Source: an uncultured Collinsella sp. (GTDB lineage Bacteria; Actinomycetota; Coriobacteriia; Coriobacteriales; Coriobacteriaceae). Taken from it: DNA of 64,000 nucleotides. The DNA is taken from assembly GCA_900549745.1 (NCBI GenBank), contig URPJ01000001.1, positions 124,001-188,000 of the forward strand, given 5' to 3'. The notes beneath the pieces are model-generated. The model was not told the origin of the DNA. It did no database searches and worked only from the letters and a program-made list of their open reading frames with translations. The position numbers were made by a program, and so were the translations under genes. Positions 12,398 through 23,626 of this stretch are shown here, piece by piece (the first letter of the stretch is position 1; each line of letters begins with the position of its first letter).

Positions 12398-12691
12398 ATG
12401 AAGATTCTTCTTGTTTGCGCAGCTGGTCTGTCTACAAGCATTCTGATGAAGAAACTCGAGAAATATGCGGAGCAAAACGGCATCGAGCTCGATATCGATG
12501 CGGTGGGTATCGGCGAGTATCAGGAGACGTGCGCCAATTATGACGTGCTGCTCTTGGGGCCGCAGGTGTCCTACCAGCTCAACACCGTCAAGCAGGGGAG
12601 CGGTAAGCCGACCGCGGTCATCCCCGCACAGGACTACGGCATGGGCAACGCCGCCAACGTGCTGGCACTCGCCCAGTCGCTGTTGGGTTAG
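12398..12691 (+). CDS. PTS cellobiose-family IIB component
   Basis: 97 residues. MKILLVCAAGLSTS carries the phospho-Cys7 in the P-loop; YDVLLLGPQV and the PAQDYG segment fit the CelA/ChbB fold. It phosphorylates the incoming beta-diglucoside held by IIC. An in-frame ATG at 12380 would add six residues, but the site GAAGGGA lies between the two ATGs and supports 12398. Confidence 0.94.
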   Translation: MKILLVCAAGLSTSILMKKLEKYAEQNGIELDIDAVGIGEYQETCANYDVLLLGPQVSYQLNTVKQGSGKPTAVIPAQDYGMGNAANVLALAQSLLG

Positions 12692-12700
12692 GAGGCAACC

Positions 12701-15506
<2,806 letters not shown>

Positions 15507-15522
15507 CTCTTGCAGGTCTGTT

Positions 15523-15558
15523 GCCCCCGCGGTCCGCTTCGGCCGCAGGGGCTTTTGT
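15523..15558 (+). terminator. Intrinsic terminator of the cellobiose-type PTS operon
   Basis: GCCCCCGCGG pairs with CCGCAGGGGC and is followed by TTTTGTTATT. Confidence 0.8.
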
Positions 15559-15603
15559 TATTGAGGCGGCTGTTCATGAGGAGCATTGCAGGCTGCGGAA
15601 ACC

Positions 15604-15652
15604 CGGCACTTGGGGACGTTCCTTTCCTGCCGGCAGCTTGGGACAGTCCTTA
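15604..15652. repeat. Family A intergenic repeat, copy 2
   Basis: CGGCACTTGGGGACGTTCCT followed by TTCCTGCCGGCAGCTTGGGA and CAGTCC. Same two-half layout as at 3101 and 46359. Confidence 0.65.
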
Positions 15653-15673
15653 AAGGCCGCATCGATCAACTGC

Positions 15674-15843
15674 GGAAAGCACATCCCAGAATGAGCGTCC
15701 AACATGGGGTGCGGTTTCCCTTGAGGCCCTCAATCGGAAAATGCATCCCGGATTTTTGTCGAAAAGCGGTCCCTAGTTTCCCAAACGGGCCGCTAACGGA
15801 AAGCGCATCCCGCTATTGGGCCCCAAAGCAGGATGCGCTTTCC
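15674..15843. repeat. Family F array: five GGAAAGCGCATCCC-like units in both orientations
   Basis: Units at 15674-15687 (+), 15706-15720 (-), 15736-15749 (+), 15798-15811 (+) and 15831-15843 (-). The last two face each other and form a hairpin. The region between the beta-glucosidase and the peptidase gene (15507-15959) is otherwise gene-free. Confidence 0.65.
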
Positions 15844-15903
15844 GTGCTGGCAGTTCCAAGCAGTTCGGGATGGCCCTTTTCGTTTGCTCTCGGCCGGCGT
15901 CCG

Positions 15904-15961
15904 TAAGACTGTCCCCGACGACCACTCATTTAAGTCTGTCCCCAATGAGTGCCCAATGACT
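15904..15961. repeat. Family B intergenic repeat
   Basis: AGACTGTCCCCGACGACC, then ACTCATTTAAGTCTGTCCCC and AATGAGTGCCCAATGACT. Twenty-four bases from ACTCATTTAAG to CCCCAATGA also occur at 9817-9842. It reaches the stop codon of the minus-strand peptidase gene. Confidence 0.6.
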
Positions 15962-16994
15962 AGTAGTAGGCCCACATGGCTTCGACTTCGTTGAGGACCT
16001 CTACGACGCCCCAGCGTCGGGCGCTGCGGCTGGCCGAGTTGGGATCGAAGACTTCAATCTGGTCGGCGTCGTCAATACCGTAAAGTACAATGTAGTGGCC
16101 CACGTTGGTAAAGGTGCCCGGCCGAACGGCGGCGATGACGGGCGCTCCCGAACGCAGCGCCTGAGTCATCGAGTCGCGATCGTTATGAAGCTCCGTTCCG
16201 TTAAGTCCCAACTGCCACGCACCGCTCGTCATAAACGACCATTCGGTTGCACCGGTGGGGGCGTAATTGCCCGCCTCGGAAAGCGCGCACATATCGACGG
16301 GGGTCATATCGGTGTGTCCCGTCTTAAAGATATAGACCATGGTGAGACACGTAGGCCCGCAGGCATTTTGGCGGATGGTGCCGCCGGCGTAAGGCAGCTC
16401 CGACCACGCAGGGTCGATCTGATACATATGGGGCATGGTGCCGGCTTGCCATTGCGAGCGCGGGGTCGAAAACGCAAACGAATAGCCGGGTGCGACGGGG
16501 GCCTTGAGCAGCTTGTCCTCGGCGGTGGGCTCGAGACCGGCCGAGCCGTGGGACATACAGGAGCTCATAAGCACAAAGACCAAACAGGTGAGGATAGAGC
16601 ACAGTGCGAGGCAAAGTCGACGAGCCGGCAGGGCGGGGGCATTCACGTGCGATGTCGAGCGGTAAGGCTTGCCGTCGCGTCCGCCTTGGGGATGCGAAAA
16701 GAAGCGGTTGATATGGATGCCGGGCTGACGTGCGCCGTTGCGGCGCAGTTGCGGAACCTCGGCCTGGCGCTGTCGAGTGCGCGCACCCAAGCGGTTATCT
16801 TGCTGCGCACTTGTGCCCGTGCTCGGACGGCCACTCTGCCGTGTTCTGCTTGCCTGCTGCCGAGACGAAGGCCTGGGTTGCTCTTGAGGACGTTGCGGAT
16901 TGCTGCTCGTGGCACTTCTGGGCGTCGGCGTGGTACGGCCAGCAAGGCGAACGCTTTGTCGCCGTTGATCACCGTCGTTGTATCCGTATGCCAT
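15960..16994 (-). CDS. Membrane-anchored C39-like cysteine peptidase
   Basis: 344 residues. Residues 1-120 are a basic, low-complexity tail rich in R, Q, S, P and T; 127-147 is one hydrophobic helix. The outer part has the papain-like C39 layout: QNACGPTCLTMV with Cys212, VGHYIVLYGID with His300, and FDPNS with Asp317. This is the Peptidase_C39_2 type, usually secreted and acting on peptides or wall proteins. The helix followed by cysteine-containing SSCMSHG could also be a late signal peptide or lipobox-like site, but the 125-residue tail before it argues for a type II anchor. Target unknown. It is monocistronic on the minus strand. Confidence 0.8.
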   Translation of the reverse strand: MAYGYNDGDQRRQSVRLAGRTTPTPRSATSSNPQRPQEQPRPSSRQQASRTRQSGRPSTGTSAQQDNRLGARTRQRQAEVPQLRRNGARQPGIHINRFFSHPQGGRDGKPYRSTSHVNAPALPARRLCLALCSILTCLVFVLMSSCMSHGSAGLEPTAEDKLLKAPVAPGYSFAFSTPRSQWQAGTMPHMYQIDPAWSELPYAGGTIRQNACGPTCLTMVYIFKTGHTDMTPVDMCALSEAGNYAPTGATEWSFMTSGAWQLGLNGTELHNDRDSMTQALRSGAPVIAAVRPGTFTNVGHYIVLYGIDDADQIEVFDPNSASRSARRWGVVEVLNEVEAMWAYY

Positions 16995-17353
16995 TCGTAC
17001 CGCCTTGTCTCATGTATAACCTGTCCATCCTACAAAAAAGATGTGCAACAAATGGGCCTGCGCGTCAAAAGCTCGGTAAACGGTACGAAAGGCGCAAAAC
17101 ACACGGCCTCAAAAACATCTCTATATGCGTCCGATGAGCGTACGCCCGTCGGACGGGCGGCAACAATGAGCGGCAAACCGTGCCGTTCGTCCCAAAAACG
17201 GCGCCGCTCGTTTTGCAGTTCTGCCTTCGGTCGAGCTGCGAGCGGCGCTGCTGCGCCAAGGCCGTATCTTAAAGCCATGGAATAAAAGCGCGCGGCAAAA
17301 CGGACCGCGCAAGGGGTGACGCCAAGGGCGTCAAAAAGGAAAGGAGGGGAACA
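16995..17353 (+). promoter_or_regulatory. Divergent intergenic region before the amino acid permease
   Basis: 359 bases between divergent genes, so it must hold both promoters. I see no confident promoter boxes. A small hairpin GACGCC/GGCGTC lies at about 17319-17333 just before the AAGGAAAGGAGG ribosome site of the permease. Confidence 0.35.
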
Positions 17354-18805
17354 ATGGCGGACAAGAACGCAGAAGTTGCAGTCGAGGATAACGGCGGCAT
17401 GAAGAAAACGCTCTCGCTCTGGAACTTCTTCACCATCGGCTTTGGTGCCATTATCGGTACCGGTTGGGTTCTGCAGGTCGGCGACTGGATGGTCGTGGGC
17501 GGCGGTCCCGTTCCCGCTATGATCGCATTCCTCTTGGGTGCAATCTTCCTCGTGCCCGTCGGAGCTGTTTTCGGTGAGCTCACGGCTGCTATCCCCATCT
17601 CGGGCGGCATCGTCGAGTATGTCGATCGTAGCTTTGGCCGTACGCTGAGCTACATCACCGGATGGCTTTTGGCCCTGGGCAACGGTATCCTGTGTCCGTG
17701 GGAGGCCATCGCCATCTCGACCCTCGTGTCCGAGATGTTCGGCAGCCTGCCCGGTCTTGAGTGGCTGCGCGCCGTCAAGCTCTACACCATCCTGGGGGCC
17801 GACGTTTACCTGTTCCCGACGCTGATCGCGCTCGGCTTTGCAGTCTACGTCATCTTCCTCAACTTCCGCGGCGCCAGCTCGGCCGCCAAGCTCCAGGCCT
17901 TCCTGACCAAGGCTCTGCTCTGCGGCATGCTGCTTGCCATGGGCGTCTCGCTGTTCACCGGCTCGCCGGACAACGCCATGCCCGTGTTCTCCCAGGTCGC
18001 CGGCGCTGGCGGCGGCAAGGCCGCTACCGAGAGCACCAGCCTGTTCGCCGGCATCGTGTCGGTCCTGGTTCTGACCCCGTTCTTCTACGCCGGCTTCGAC
18101 ACCATTCCTCAGCAGGCTGAGGAAGCAGCCGAGGGCCTCAACTGGAACAAGTTCGGCAAGATCATCTCCCTGGCCCTGCTGGCCGCCGGCGGCTTCTACA
18201 TGGTCTGTATCTACTCGTTCGGCACCATCCTCGACTGGCATGAGTTCGTTAAGAGCCCGGTTCCCGCGCTCGCCTGCCTCAAGGGCATCAACATGCTCCT
18301 GTACCTGGCCATGCTCGTCATCGCCACGCTTGGACCCATGGGCCCGATGAACTCCTTCTACGGCGCCACGAGCCGCATCATGCTCGCCATGGGCCGCAAG
18401 GGCCAGTTGCCCGAGCAGTTCGCCGAGGTCGACCCCAAGTCCGGCGCTCCCAAGCTCGCCTGCGTCGTTCTGGGCGTCATCACCGTCGTCGGTCCGTTCC
18501 TGGGCAAGAACATGCTCATCCCTCTGACCAACGTGTCGGCTCTCGCCTTCATCTTCTCCTGCGGCATGGTCGCCCTCGCTTGCCTGCGCATGCGCTTCAC
18601 CGAGCCCGACCTGCCTCGTCCCTACGAGGTGCCCGGTGGCAAGTTTGGCATCTCCCTCGCTATCGCTGCCTGCGCCATCATCATCGGCCTGCTTGTGATT
18701 CCGTTCTCTCCCGCCTCCCTCAACATGGTGGAGTGGAGCATCGTGATCGGCTGGTTGGCTATTGGCCTGGCCCTCATGGCTTTCACCAATTCCCGCAAAA
18801 AGTAA
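17354..18805 (+). CDS. APC-superfamily amino acid permease
   Basis: 483 residues with about 12 hydrophobic helices. The first helix carries FTIGFGAIIGTGWVL, the GAIIGxG substrate-binding signature of the APC fold. GPMNSFYGATSRIMLAMGRKGQLP near 330-355 and LPRPYEVPGGKFG near 420 are also typical. It should import an amino acid or amine in symport with protons or as an exchanger; the substrate is not readable. The downstream amidohydrolase (132 bases) and LytS/LytTR pair on the same strand suggest a shared nutrient theme. It shows strong codon bias and an optimal AAGGAGG site. Confidence 0.9.
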   Translation: MADKNAEVAVEDNGGMKKTLSLWNFFTIGFGAIIGTGWVLQVGDWMVVGGGPVPAMIAFLLGAIFLVPVGAVFGELTAAIPISGGIVEYVDRSFGRTLSYITGWLLALGNGILCPWEAIAISTLVSEMFGSLPGLEWLRAVKLYTILGADVYLFPTLIALGFAVYVIFLNFRGASSAAKLQAFLTKALLCGMLLAMGVSLFTGSPDNAMPVFSQVAGAGGGKAATESTSLFAGIVSVLVLTPFFYAGFDTIPQQAEEAAEGLNWNKFGKIISLALLAAGGFYMVCIYSFGTILDWHEFVKSPVPALACLKGINMLLYLAMLVIATLGPMGPMNSFYGATSRIMLAMGRKGQLPEQFAEVDPKSGAPKLACVVLGVITVVGPFLGKNMLIPLTNVSALAFIFSCGMVALACLRMRFTEPDLPRPYEVPGGKFGISLAIAACAIIIGLLVIPFSPASLNMVEWSIVIGWLAIGLALMAFTNSRKK

Positions 18806-18825
18806 CGCCTAGCCGGGGCGGATCA

Positions 18826-18854
18826 GGTGCGCGGGCCCCTCTCTTCCGCGCACC
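18826..18854 (+). terminator. Hairpin after the permease gene
   Basis: GGTGCGCGG (18826-18834) pairs with CCGCGCACC (18846-18854). No T run follows, so it may only stabilise the transcript or attenuate read-through into the amidohydrolase. Confidence 0.4.
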
Positions 18855-18936
18855 GAACCCGGCGCCACTTGGGTAGCTTTGTGAGGCCTTAACCCAACAC
18901 GGCCTCGCCCACTATATGGATCCATAAGGAGGAACC

Positions 18937-20214
18937 ATGTCCACTAAGTATGCAATCGTTGGCGGCAAGCTCATCGACGGTACCGGTGCCGAGCCGGTCG
19001 AGAACTCCCTCGTTCTCGTCGACGACAACGGCAAGATCGAGTACGCCGGCGCCATGCAGGACCTTCCCGAGGGCGTTGAGGTCATCGACGCCGCCGGCAA
19101 GACCGTCCTTCCCGGCCTGATCGACACCCACCTGCACTTCTCGGGCAACTTGACCGACGATGACACCGACTGGGTCATGCAGCCGCTCCTCGAAAAGCAG
19201 GCCGTCGCCGTCAAGCAAGCCTACGACTGCCTCACCCACGGCCTCACCACCGTCTGCGAGATCGGCCGCTTTGGTATCCAGATCCGTGACTGCATCGACA
19301 AGGGCGTCTTCAAGGGCCCGCGCGTTCTGGCCACCGGCCTTGGCTTCTGCCGCGTTGCCGGCCACGGCGACTCCCACCACTGCAGCCAGGAGCTCAACAA
19401 GGAATCGCACCCCTGGGGCGATCAGGTCGACGGTCCTTGGGATCTGCGCAAGGCCGTCCGTCGTCGCCTGCGCGAGAACCCCGATGCCATCAAGATCTGG
19501 GCTACCGGTGGCGGCATCTGGCGCTGGGACTCCGGCCGCGACCAGCACTATTGCTCCGAGGAGATCCAGGCCGTGGTCGAAGAGGCAAAGATGGTCGGCA
19601 TCCCCGTGTGGAGCCACTGCTACAACAACCACGCCGCTGCCTACGACTCCGTCCGCTTTGGCTGCGAGCAGCTGATTCACGGCTTCGATATCGATGAGCG
19701 CACCATGGACCTCATGGCCGAGCAGGGTACCTTCTTCACCCCGACGATCGCCTTCCTGCCCACCTGGTACGCCACCTATCCGCCCGTCTACGTCCCCGAG
19801 CTGCACGACAAGTACGAGGGCACCCTGGTCGAGAAGGAGCTGCAGCGCAACTACGACTGCCTGCGCGAGGCTAAGAAGCGCGGCGTCGTCATGACGATCG
19901 GCTCCGACTCCTTCTCCTTCGTCACCCCGTACGGCACCTGCTCCATCGAGGAGATGTACGAGTTCGTCGACAAGATCGGCTTCACCCCGGTCGAGACCAT
20001 CACCTGTGCAACCCTCAACGGTGCCAAGATGTGCCACATCGAGGACGAGACCGGTTCCATCGAGGCCGGCAAGTGCGCCGACCTGCTGGTCGTCAACGGT
20101 GACGTCGCTGCCGACATCCACGTGCTCAACACTGACAACATGGACGTCATCATGAAGGACGGCTGGATTGTCGAGGCCGGCACCTTCGGCGAGGCAAACA
20201 AGTACAGCGCCTAA
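18937..20214 (+). CDS. Metal-dependent amidohydrolase (imidazolonepropionase/prolidase-like group)
   Basis: 425 residues. A small beta-sandwich domain at both ends encloses the TIM barrel. Metal ligands in order: DTHLHF (His65, His67), Lys186 in IKIWATGG (likely carbamylated), His227 in WSHCYN, His248 in LIHGFD, Asp324 in GSDSF. GSIEAGKCADLLVV is the usual C-terminal return strand. This set fits the binuclear group that includes Xaa-Pro dipeptidases and related amide hydrolases; the substrate cannot be named. It follows an amino acid permease and precedes a LytS kinase. GGAGG precedes the ATG by 7 bases. Strong codon bias. Confidence 0.85.
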   Translation: MSTKYAIVGGKLIDGTGAEPVENSLVLVDDNGKIEYAGAMQDLPEGVEVIDAAGKTVLPGLIDTHLHFSGNLTDDDTDWVMQPLLEKQAVAVKQAYDCLTHGLTTVCEIGRFGIQIRDCIDKGVFKGPRVLATGLGFCRVAGHGDSHHCSQELNKESHPWGDQVDGPWDLRKAVRRRLRENPDAIKIWATGGGIWRWDSGRDQHYCSEEIQAVVEEAKMVGIPVWSHCYNNHAAAYDSVRFGCEQLIHGFDIDERTMDLMAEQGTFFTPTIAFLPTWYATYPPVYVPELHDKYEGTLVEKELQRNYDCLREAKKRGVVMTIGSDSFSFVTPYGTCSIEEMYEFVDKIGFTPVETITCATLNGAKMCHIEDETGSIEAGKCADLLVVNGDVAADIHVLNTDNMDVIMKDGWIVEAGTFGEANKYSA

Positions 20215-20270
20215 GCTACCGTTCATCGATGGCTTGATGTAAAACACAGTATTTGATTGCATAATGCAAT

Positions 20271-20302
20271 GGAGAGGGTCGCTTGCGGCCCTCTTTATTG
20301 CT
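20271..20302 (+). terminator. Terminator between the amidohydrolase and the LytS kinase
   Basis: GAGAGGG and CCCTCTTT pair around TCGCTTGCGG. It lies only about 30 bases before the kinase start, so it either ends the amidohydrolase transcript or acts as a leader attenuator for the kinase. Confidence 0.55.
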
Positions 20303-20332
20303 ATGGGGTGCGTCAGTAAGAAGGAGATGACG

Positions 20333-21718
20333 GTGGATCTCAATAGGCTGATTCTAGGCAAGAGCTACAACTCTACCAAGGTCTTTCGTACCGCTCAGCA
20401 TGTGGTTCAAGCCATCTTGCTCGGTATTGTCGTCCCGCTGCTTATCCTGCTGCTCATCTGGGATCTAACCGATAATCCCAATCCCGTTCCGGGCGTTGTC
20501 GTTATTGCCGGCATGGTCATGCTGTGCTTCTTTTTCTCGTATGTCTTTGTGGTCCCCGACGACCTCACATCGAGCGCAACCGACCGTACGCTCGCCATCG
20601 CATCAAAAATATTCGCCTACACGTCGCGCGGCCTTACGCCCGAAGCGGCCCTGGGCGCCTCTAAAATTATCCTGTCCGAGACCATCGCCTCTGCCATTTG
20701 CTTTACCGACGGCAAGCAGGTGTTGGCAAGCTGGGGCGAGGACTCGGCAAAGTGCCCCGCCGGCACCCCGGTCGTGCTCAAGACCACGCTCAGTGTGATT
20801 GAGACGGGCGAGCAGAGCGTGTTTTCGCGTGACACCTCCAATGAGACGGGCGGCTATTTTCCCCGCCTGCGCGCCGGCATCGTCGCGCCGCTTACCGTGC
20901 GCGGGCATTGCGTGGGCACGCTCGAGCTGTATTATCCCCGTCTGAGCAGCATCGATATGCGCCAGACGGCGCTTGCCTCGGGCTTTGCCGACCTCATTTC
21001 CACGCAACTTGCGAGCTTTGAGCTCGAGCGCCAGGACGAGCTTACGGCCCGCGTGGAGCTGCGCGCCTTGCAATCGCAGGTCGATCCTCATTTTCTGTTT
21101 AACACCATCAGCACCATCGTGTCGCTCGTACGTACCGAGCCGGACAAGGCCAGGTCGCTGCTGATTGACTTTTCCAATTACTACCGTCAGACGCTTTCTG
21201 ATTCCGATACCCTCACAACGCTCGAGCACGAGGTGGAACAGGGCACTCGCTATATCAATCTAATGCAGGCTCGTTATGGCGACGGCCGTCTGCGCGTTTC
21301 GGTCGACATCGACTTTGAGGTGCGCGACAGCCTGGTGCCGCCGTTTATCTTGCAGCCGCTGCTCGAAAACTGCATCAAGCATGCGCAGCGCGAGACCGAG
21401 CCGCTTTCTATTCGTGTTAGGGCTTTTGAGACCGATGACGGCTTGGAGATCATCGTCGAAGATGACGGCATCGGTATGAGCGAAGAAGTCTGCGCGCATC
21501 TGTTTGAGCAACATCGCCGAGAGGAGCCCGAGAGCATTACCGCCGACGGCTCCATCAAGCGAGGTTGCGGTCTGGCGCTCTTCAACGTGCTTCAGCGCAT
21601 CCATTTCTTTTACGGAGAAGATTCCGGCATGCGCGTGGAGTCCCAGGAGGACGTGGGAACGCAGGTTATCGTCGAGCTGAACGGCGAGCCGCATGAGCCG
21701 GCGCCGTTGACGGCGTAG
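20333..21718 (+). CDS. LytS/YehU-type sensor histidine kinase (pair 1)
   Basis: 461 residues. Two N-terminal membrane helices (about 20-38 and 50-75), then a GAF-like region (about 85-225), a HisKA_LytS domain with phospho-acceptor His253 in DPHFLFNTI, and an HATPase with N-box Asn346 in LLENCIKHA and the G-box DDGIGMS. It should phosphorylate the LytTR regulator encoded next. I prefer the GTG at 20333 because AAGGAG ends six bases before it; the ATG at 20327 touches that site, and the ATG at 20264 would lie upstream of the terminator. The ligand is unknown. It is clearly paralogous to the kinase at 26241. Confidence 0.9.
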   Translation: MDLNRLILGKSYNSTKVFRTAQHVVQAILLGIVVPLLILLLIWDLTDNPNPVPGVVVIAGMVMLCFFFSYVFVVPDDLTSSATDRTLAIASKIFAYTSRGLTPEAALGASKIILSETIASAICFTDGKQVLASWGEDSAKCPAGTPVVLKTTLSVIETGEQSVFSRDTSNETGGYFPRLRAGIVAPLTVRGHCVGTLELYYPRLSSIDMRQTALASGFADLISTQLASFELERQDELTARVELRALQSQVDPHFLFNTISTIVSLVRTEPDKARSLLIDFSNYYRQTLSDSDTLTTLEHEVEQGTRYINLMQARYGDGRLRVSVDIDFEVRDSLVPPFILQPLLENCIKHAQRETEPLSIRVRAFETDDGLEIIVEDDGIGMSEEVCAHLFEQHRREEPESITADGSIKRGCGLALFNVLQRIHFFYGEDSGMRVESQEDVGTQVIVELNGEPHEPAPLTA

Positions 21719-21753
21719 CACGCGAGTGTATTGAGGAGAGAGAGGAAGCGAAC

Positions 21754-22488
21754 ATGTCCGAAGGCTGGAACATCCTGGTGGTTGATGACGAGCCTCCCAT
21801 TAGGGCTGAGCTACGCTATCTGTTGGAAAAGGATACGCGTGTAGGTCAGATTGCCGAGGCGGGCAATGTCACCGAAGCAGTGGAGTCGATTCTGTCGAAC
21901 AAGCCCGACGTGCTGTTTTTAGACATTACCATGCCCGGTCGCTCGGGAATTGAGCTTGCCGAGACGCTGCAGAACCTAAAGACGCCGCCGGTCGTGGTGT
22001 TTGTGACGGCATTTGCCGAGTATGCGGCTGATGCCTATAACCTCGATGCTGTCGATTACATCGTTAAACCGGTCGAGGATGCCCGCTTGTCAAAGGCACT
22101 CGACAAGATCGAGACTGCCCTGGGCGCTCGCCGTGTCGTCCATGCTCCGCACCAGCCTTTGCGCTTGACGGTGGATCGCGGGGGTAAAAGGGTGTTCATT
22201 CCCGTGGCGGATGTCTGCTACTTTGAGGCGCGCGCCGATTTTTGCAACGCCGTTTGCGCCGAGGGAACATACCTGATCAACGAGTCGATTTCCTCGCTCG
22301 AGCGGCGTCTGGCCCCCGAGGGCTTTATCCGTGTCCACCGCAGCTATCTGGTCAATTTGGAGGACGTGCACAATGTTGAGATTGGCTCCACGGGGTTGAT
22401 GGAGCTCAGGCTCGACCGCGTGAGCTCGACGGTGCCGGTGTCCCGTCGTCGTGCCGCCGAGGTCAAGTCGCACCTGGGACTTGCGTAA
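21754..22488 (+). CDS. LytTR-family response regulator (pair 1)
   Basis: 244 residues. N-terminal receiver with acidic pocket DDE at 11-13, phospho-acceptor Asp57 in LFLDITMPG, and the conserved Lys in YIVKPVED near 110. The C-terminal LytTR DNA-binding domain (about 138-240) includes VCYFEARADFCNAVC and GFIRVHRSYLVNL. It is 35 bases behind its kinase with a GAGGAG site. LytTR proteins bind direct repeats of about 9 bp; I did not identify a site with certainty. Confidence 0.93.
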   Translation: MSEGWNILVVDDEPPIRAELRYLLEKDTRVGQIAEAGNVTEAVESILSNKPDVLFLDITMPGRSGIELAETLQNLKTPPVVVFVTAFAEYAADAYNLDAVDYIVKPVEDARLSKALDKIETALGARRVVHAPHQPLRLTVDRGGKRVFIPVADVCYFEARADFCNAVCAEGTYLINESISSLERRLAPEGFIRVHRSYLVNLEDVHNVEIGSTGLMELRLDRVSSTVPVSRRRAAEVKSHLGLA

Positions 22489-22580
22489 GAGGCTGGCGTG
22501 CCGTCGTTTACCATCGCAGGTTTGGCACGGGCGCGCGGTGGGCATAATGGGTGGCATCGAATGAAATCGAAAGGATCATT

Positions 22581-23525
22581 ATGCCCGCGCTTATCACCCA
22601 TCATCTGTTTGGCGAGGAAAGCATCGACCGTCTTCCGCAGGGCGTCATCACGTCCGATGAAGAGCGCATTGCCTTTATCTTGGGCAACCAAGGCCCCGAC
22701 CCGTTTTTCTTTCACATTCTGACACCGCGTGTTTCCGACTGTACGCTGCTGGCGCAGGTCATGCATCGCTCGCGCATGTCTCGCCAGTTCGCGTGCCTGC
22801 GCGACGGCGTGTCCCATCTGCTGCCGCGCGACGCCAGCTTGGGTCGCGCCTTTGCGCTGGGCCTGCTGTCTCATTACGTGCTCGACCGCAACGCCCATCC
22901 CTTTGTCTATGAGCAACAGTTTGGCATCGTGGAGTCCGATCCCGAGCTGGAGGATTCGGGCAGCCAGGTCCATGCGGTGCTCGAGAGCGACCTGGATGTA
23001 CTGATGCTGCAGCTTAAGCGCGATGGCGCTACGGTCGACGATTACCCGCCGGCGGGCGAGATCGTCACCACCGATCGCATCAATCGCGTGGCCGGCGTGC
23101 TGATGAGCTATGTTGCCGGACGCGTGTACGGCATTGACATTCCGGCGGGGGAGTACGGTGCTGCCGTTGCCAATATGCAGCGACTTTACCGTGCGATTGA
23201 GCCGGCCGGCTCCGTAAAGACGCGCGCGATCTCGCTGGTTGAGGGGTTGGTGCACGACTACTCGCTGCTCGACGGCCTTGCCCATCGCGTGACGACGGAG
23301 CTGCCCGAGCGCACTGGCAATCTGGGTCATCTGGCGTGGAAGAATCCCTTTACCGATGAGGTCTCGAATGAGAGTTTCCCCGAGGTCTTTGACCGCGCGC
23401 TGCTCGATTACGAGCTCACCGTTGCCCGCTTTATCGAGACCGGTGACATGGATGCCGTGACCGGCCATATCAACTATAGCGGCCGCGTACTCGACGCCGA
23501 CGAGGAGTTCGACCGCGAGGAGTAG
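22581..23525 (+). CDS. Zinc-dependent phospholipase C-like protein
   Basis: 314 residues. ALITHHLFGEESI at the start, GNQGPDPFFFH near 50, and ALGLLSHYVLDRNAHPFVY near 95-113 place the His and Asp residues of the Zn_dep_PLPC family, a helical metal-binding fold. Catalysis on a phospholipid or other phosphodiester is possible but not shown, and there is no signal peptide, so it is probably cytoplasmic. The ATG at 22581 is chosen for the GAAAGGA site ending about 5 bases upstream. CATAAT at 22543-22548 is a candidate -10 box. Confidence 0.75.
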   Translation: MPALITHHLFGEESIDRLPQGVITSDEERIAFILGNQGPDPFFFHILTPRVSDCTLLAQVMHRSRMSRQFACLRDGVSHLLPRDASLGRAFALGLLSHYVLDRNAHPFVYEQQFGIVESDPELEDSGSQVHAVLESDLDVLMLQLKRDGATVDDYPPAGEIVTTDRINRVAGVLMSYVAGRVYGIDIPAGEYGAAVANMQRLYRAIEPAGSVKTRAISLVEGLVHDYSLLDGLAHRVTTELPERTGNLGHLAWKNPFTDEVSNESFPEVFDRALLDYELTVARFIETGDMDAVTGHINYSGRVLDADEEFDREE

Positions 23526-23626
23526 GACCCGTGCGTGCCCCTTTGCCGAATCCTTACCAGCGCTTCTGTGCAATTGGGGTACGATGAACTAACTGCATAT
23601 CGGGCGAATACGAAGGGGCCCTGTCC

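Noticed and set aside
20264..20332. Upstream ATG at 20264 as start of the first LytS kinase
   Set aside because: It would translate through the terminator hairpin and give a non-conserved, unlikely N-terminus; AAGGAG fits the GTG at 20333.
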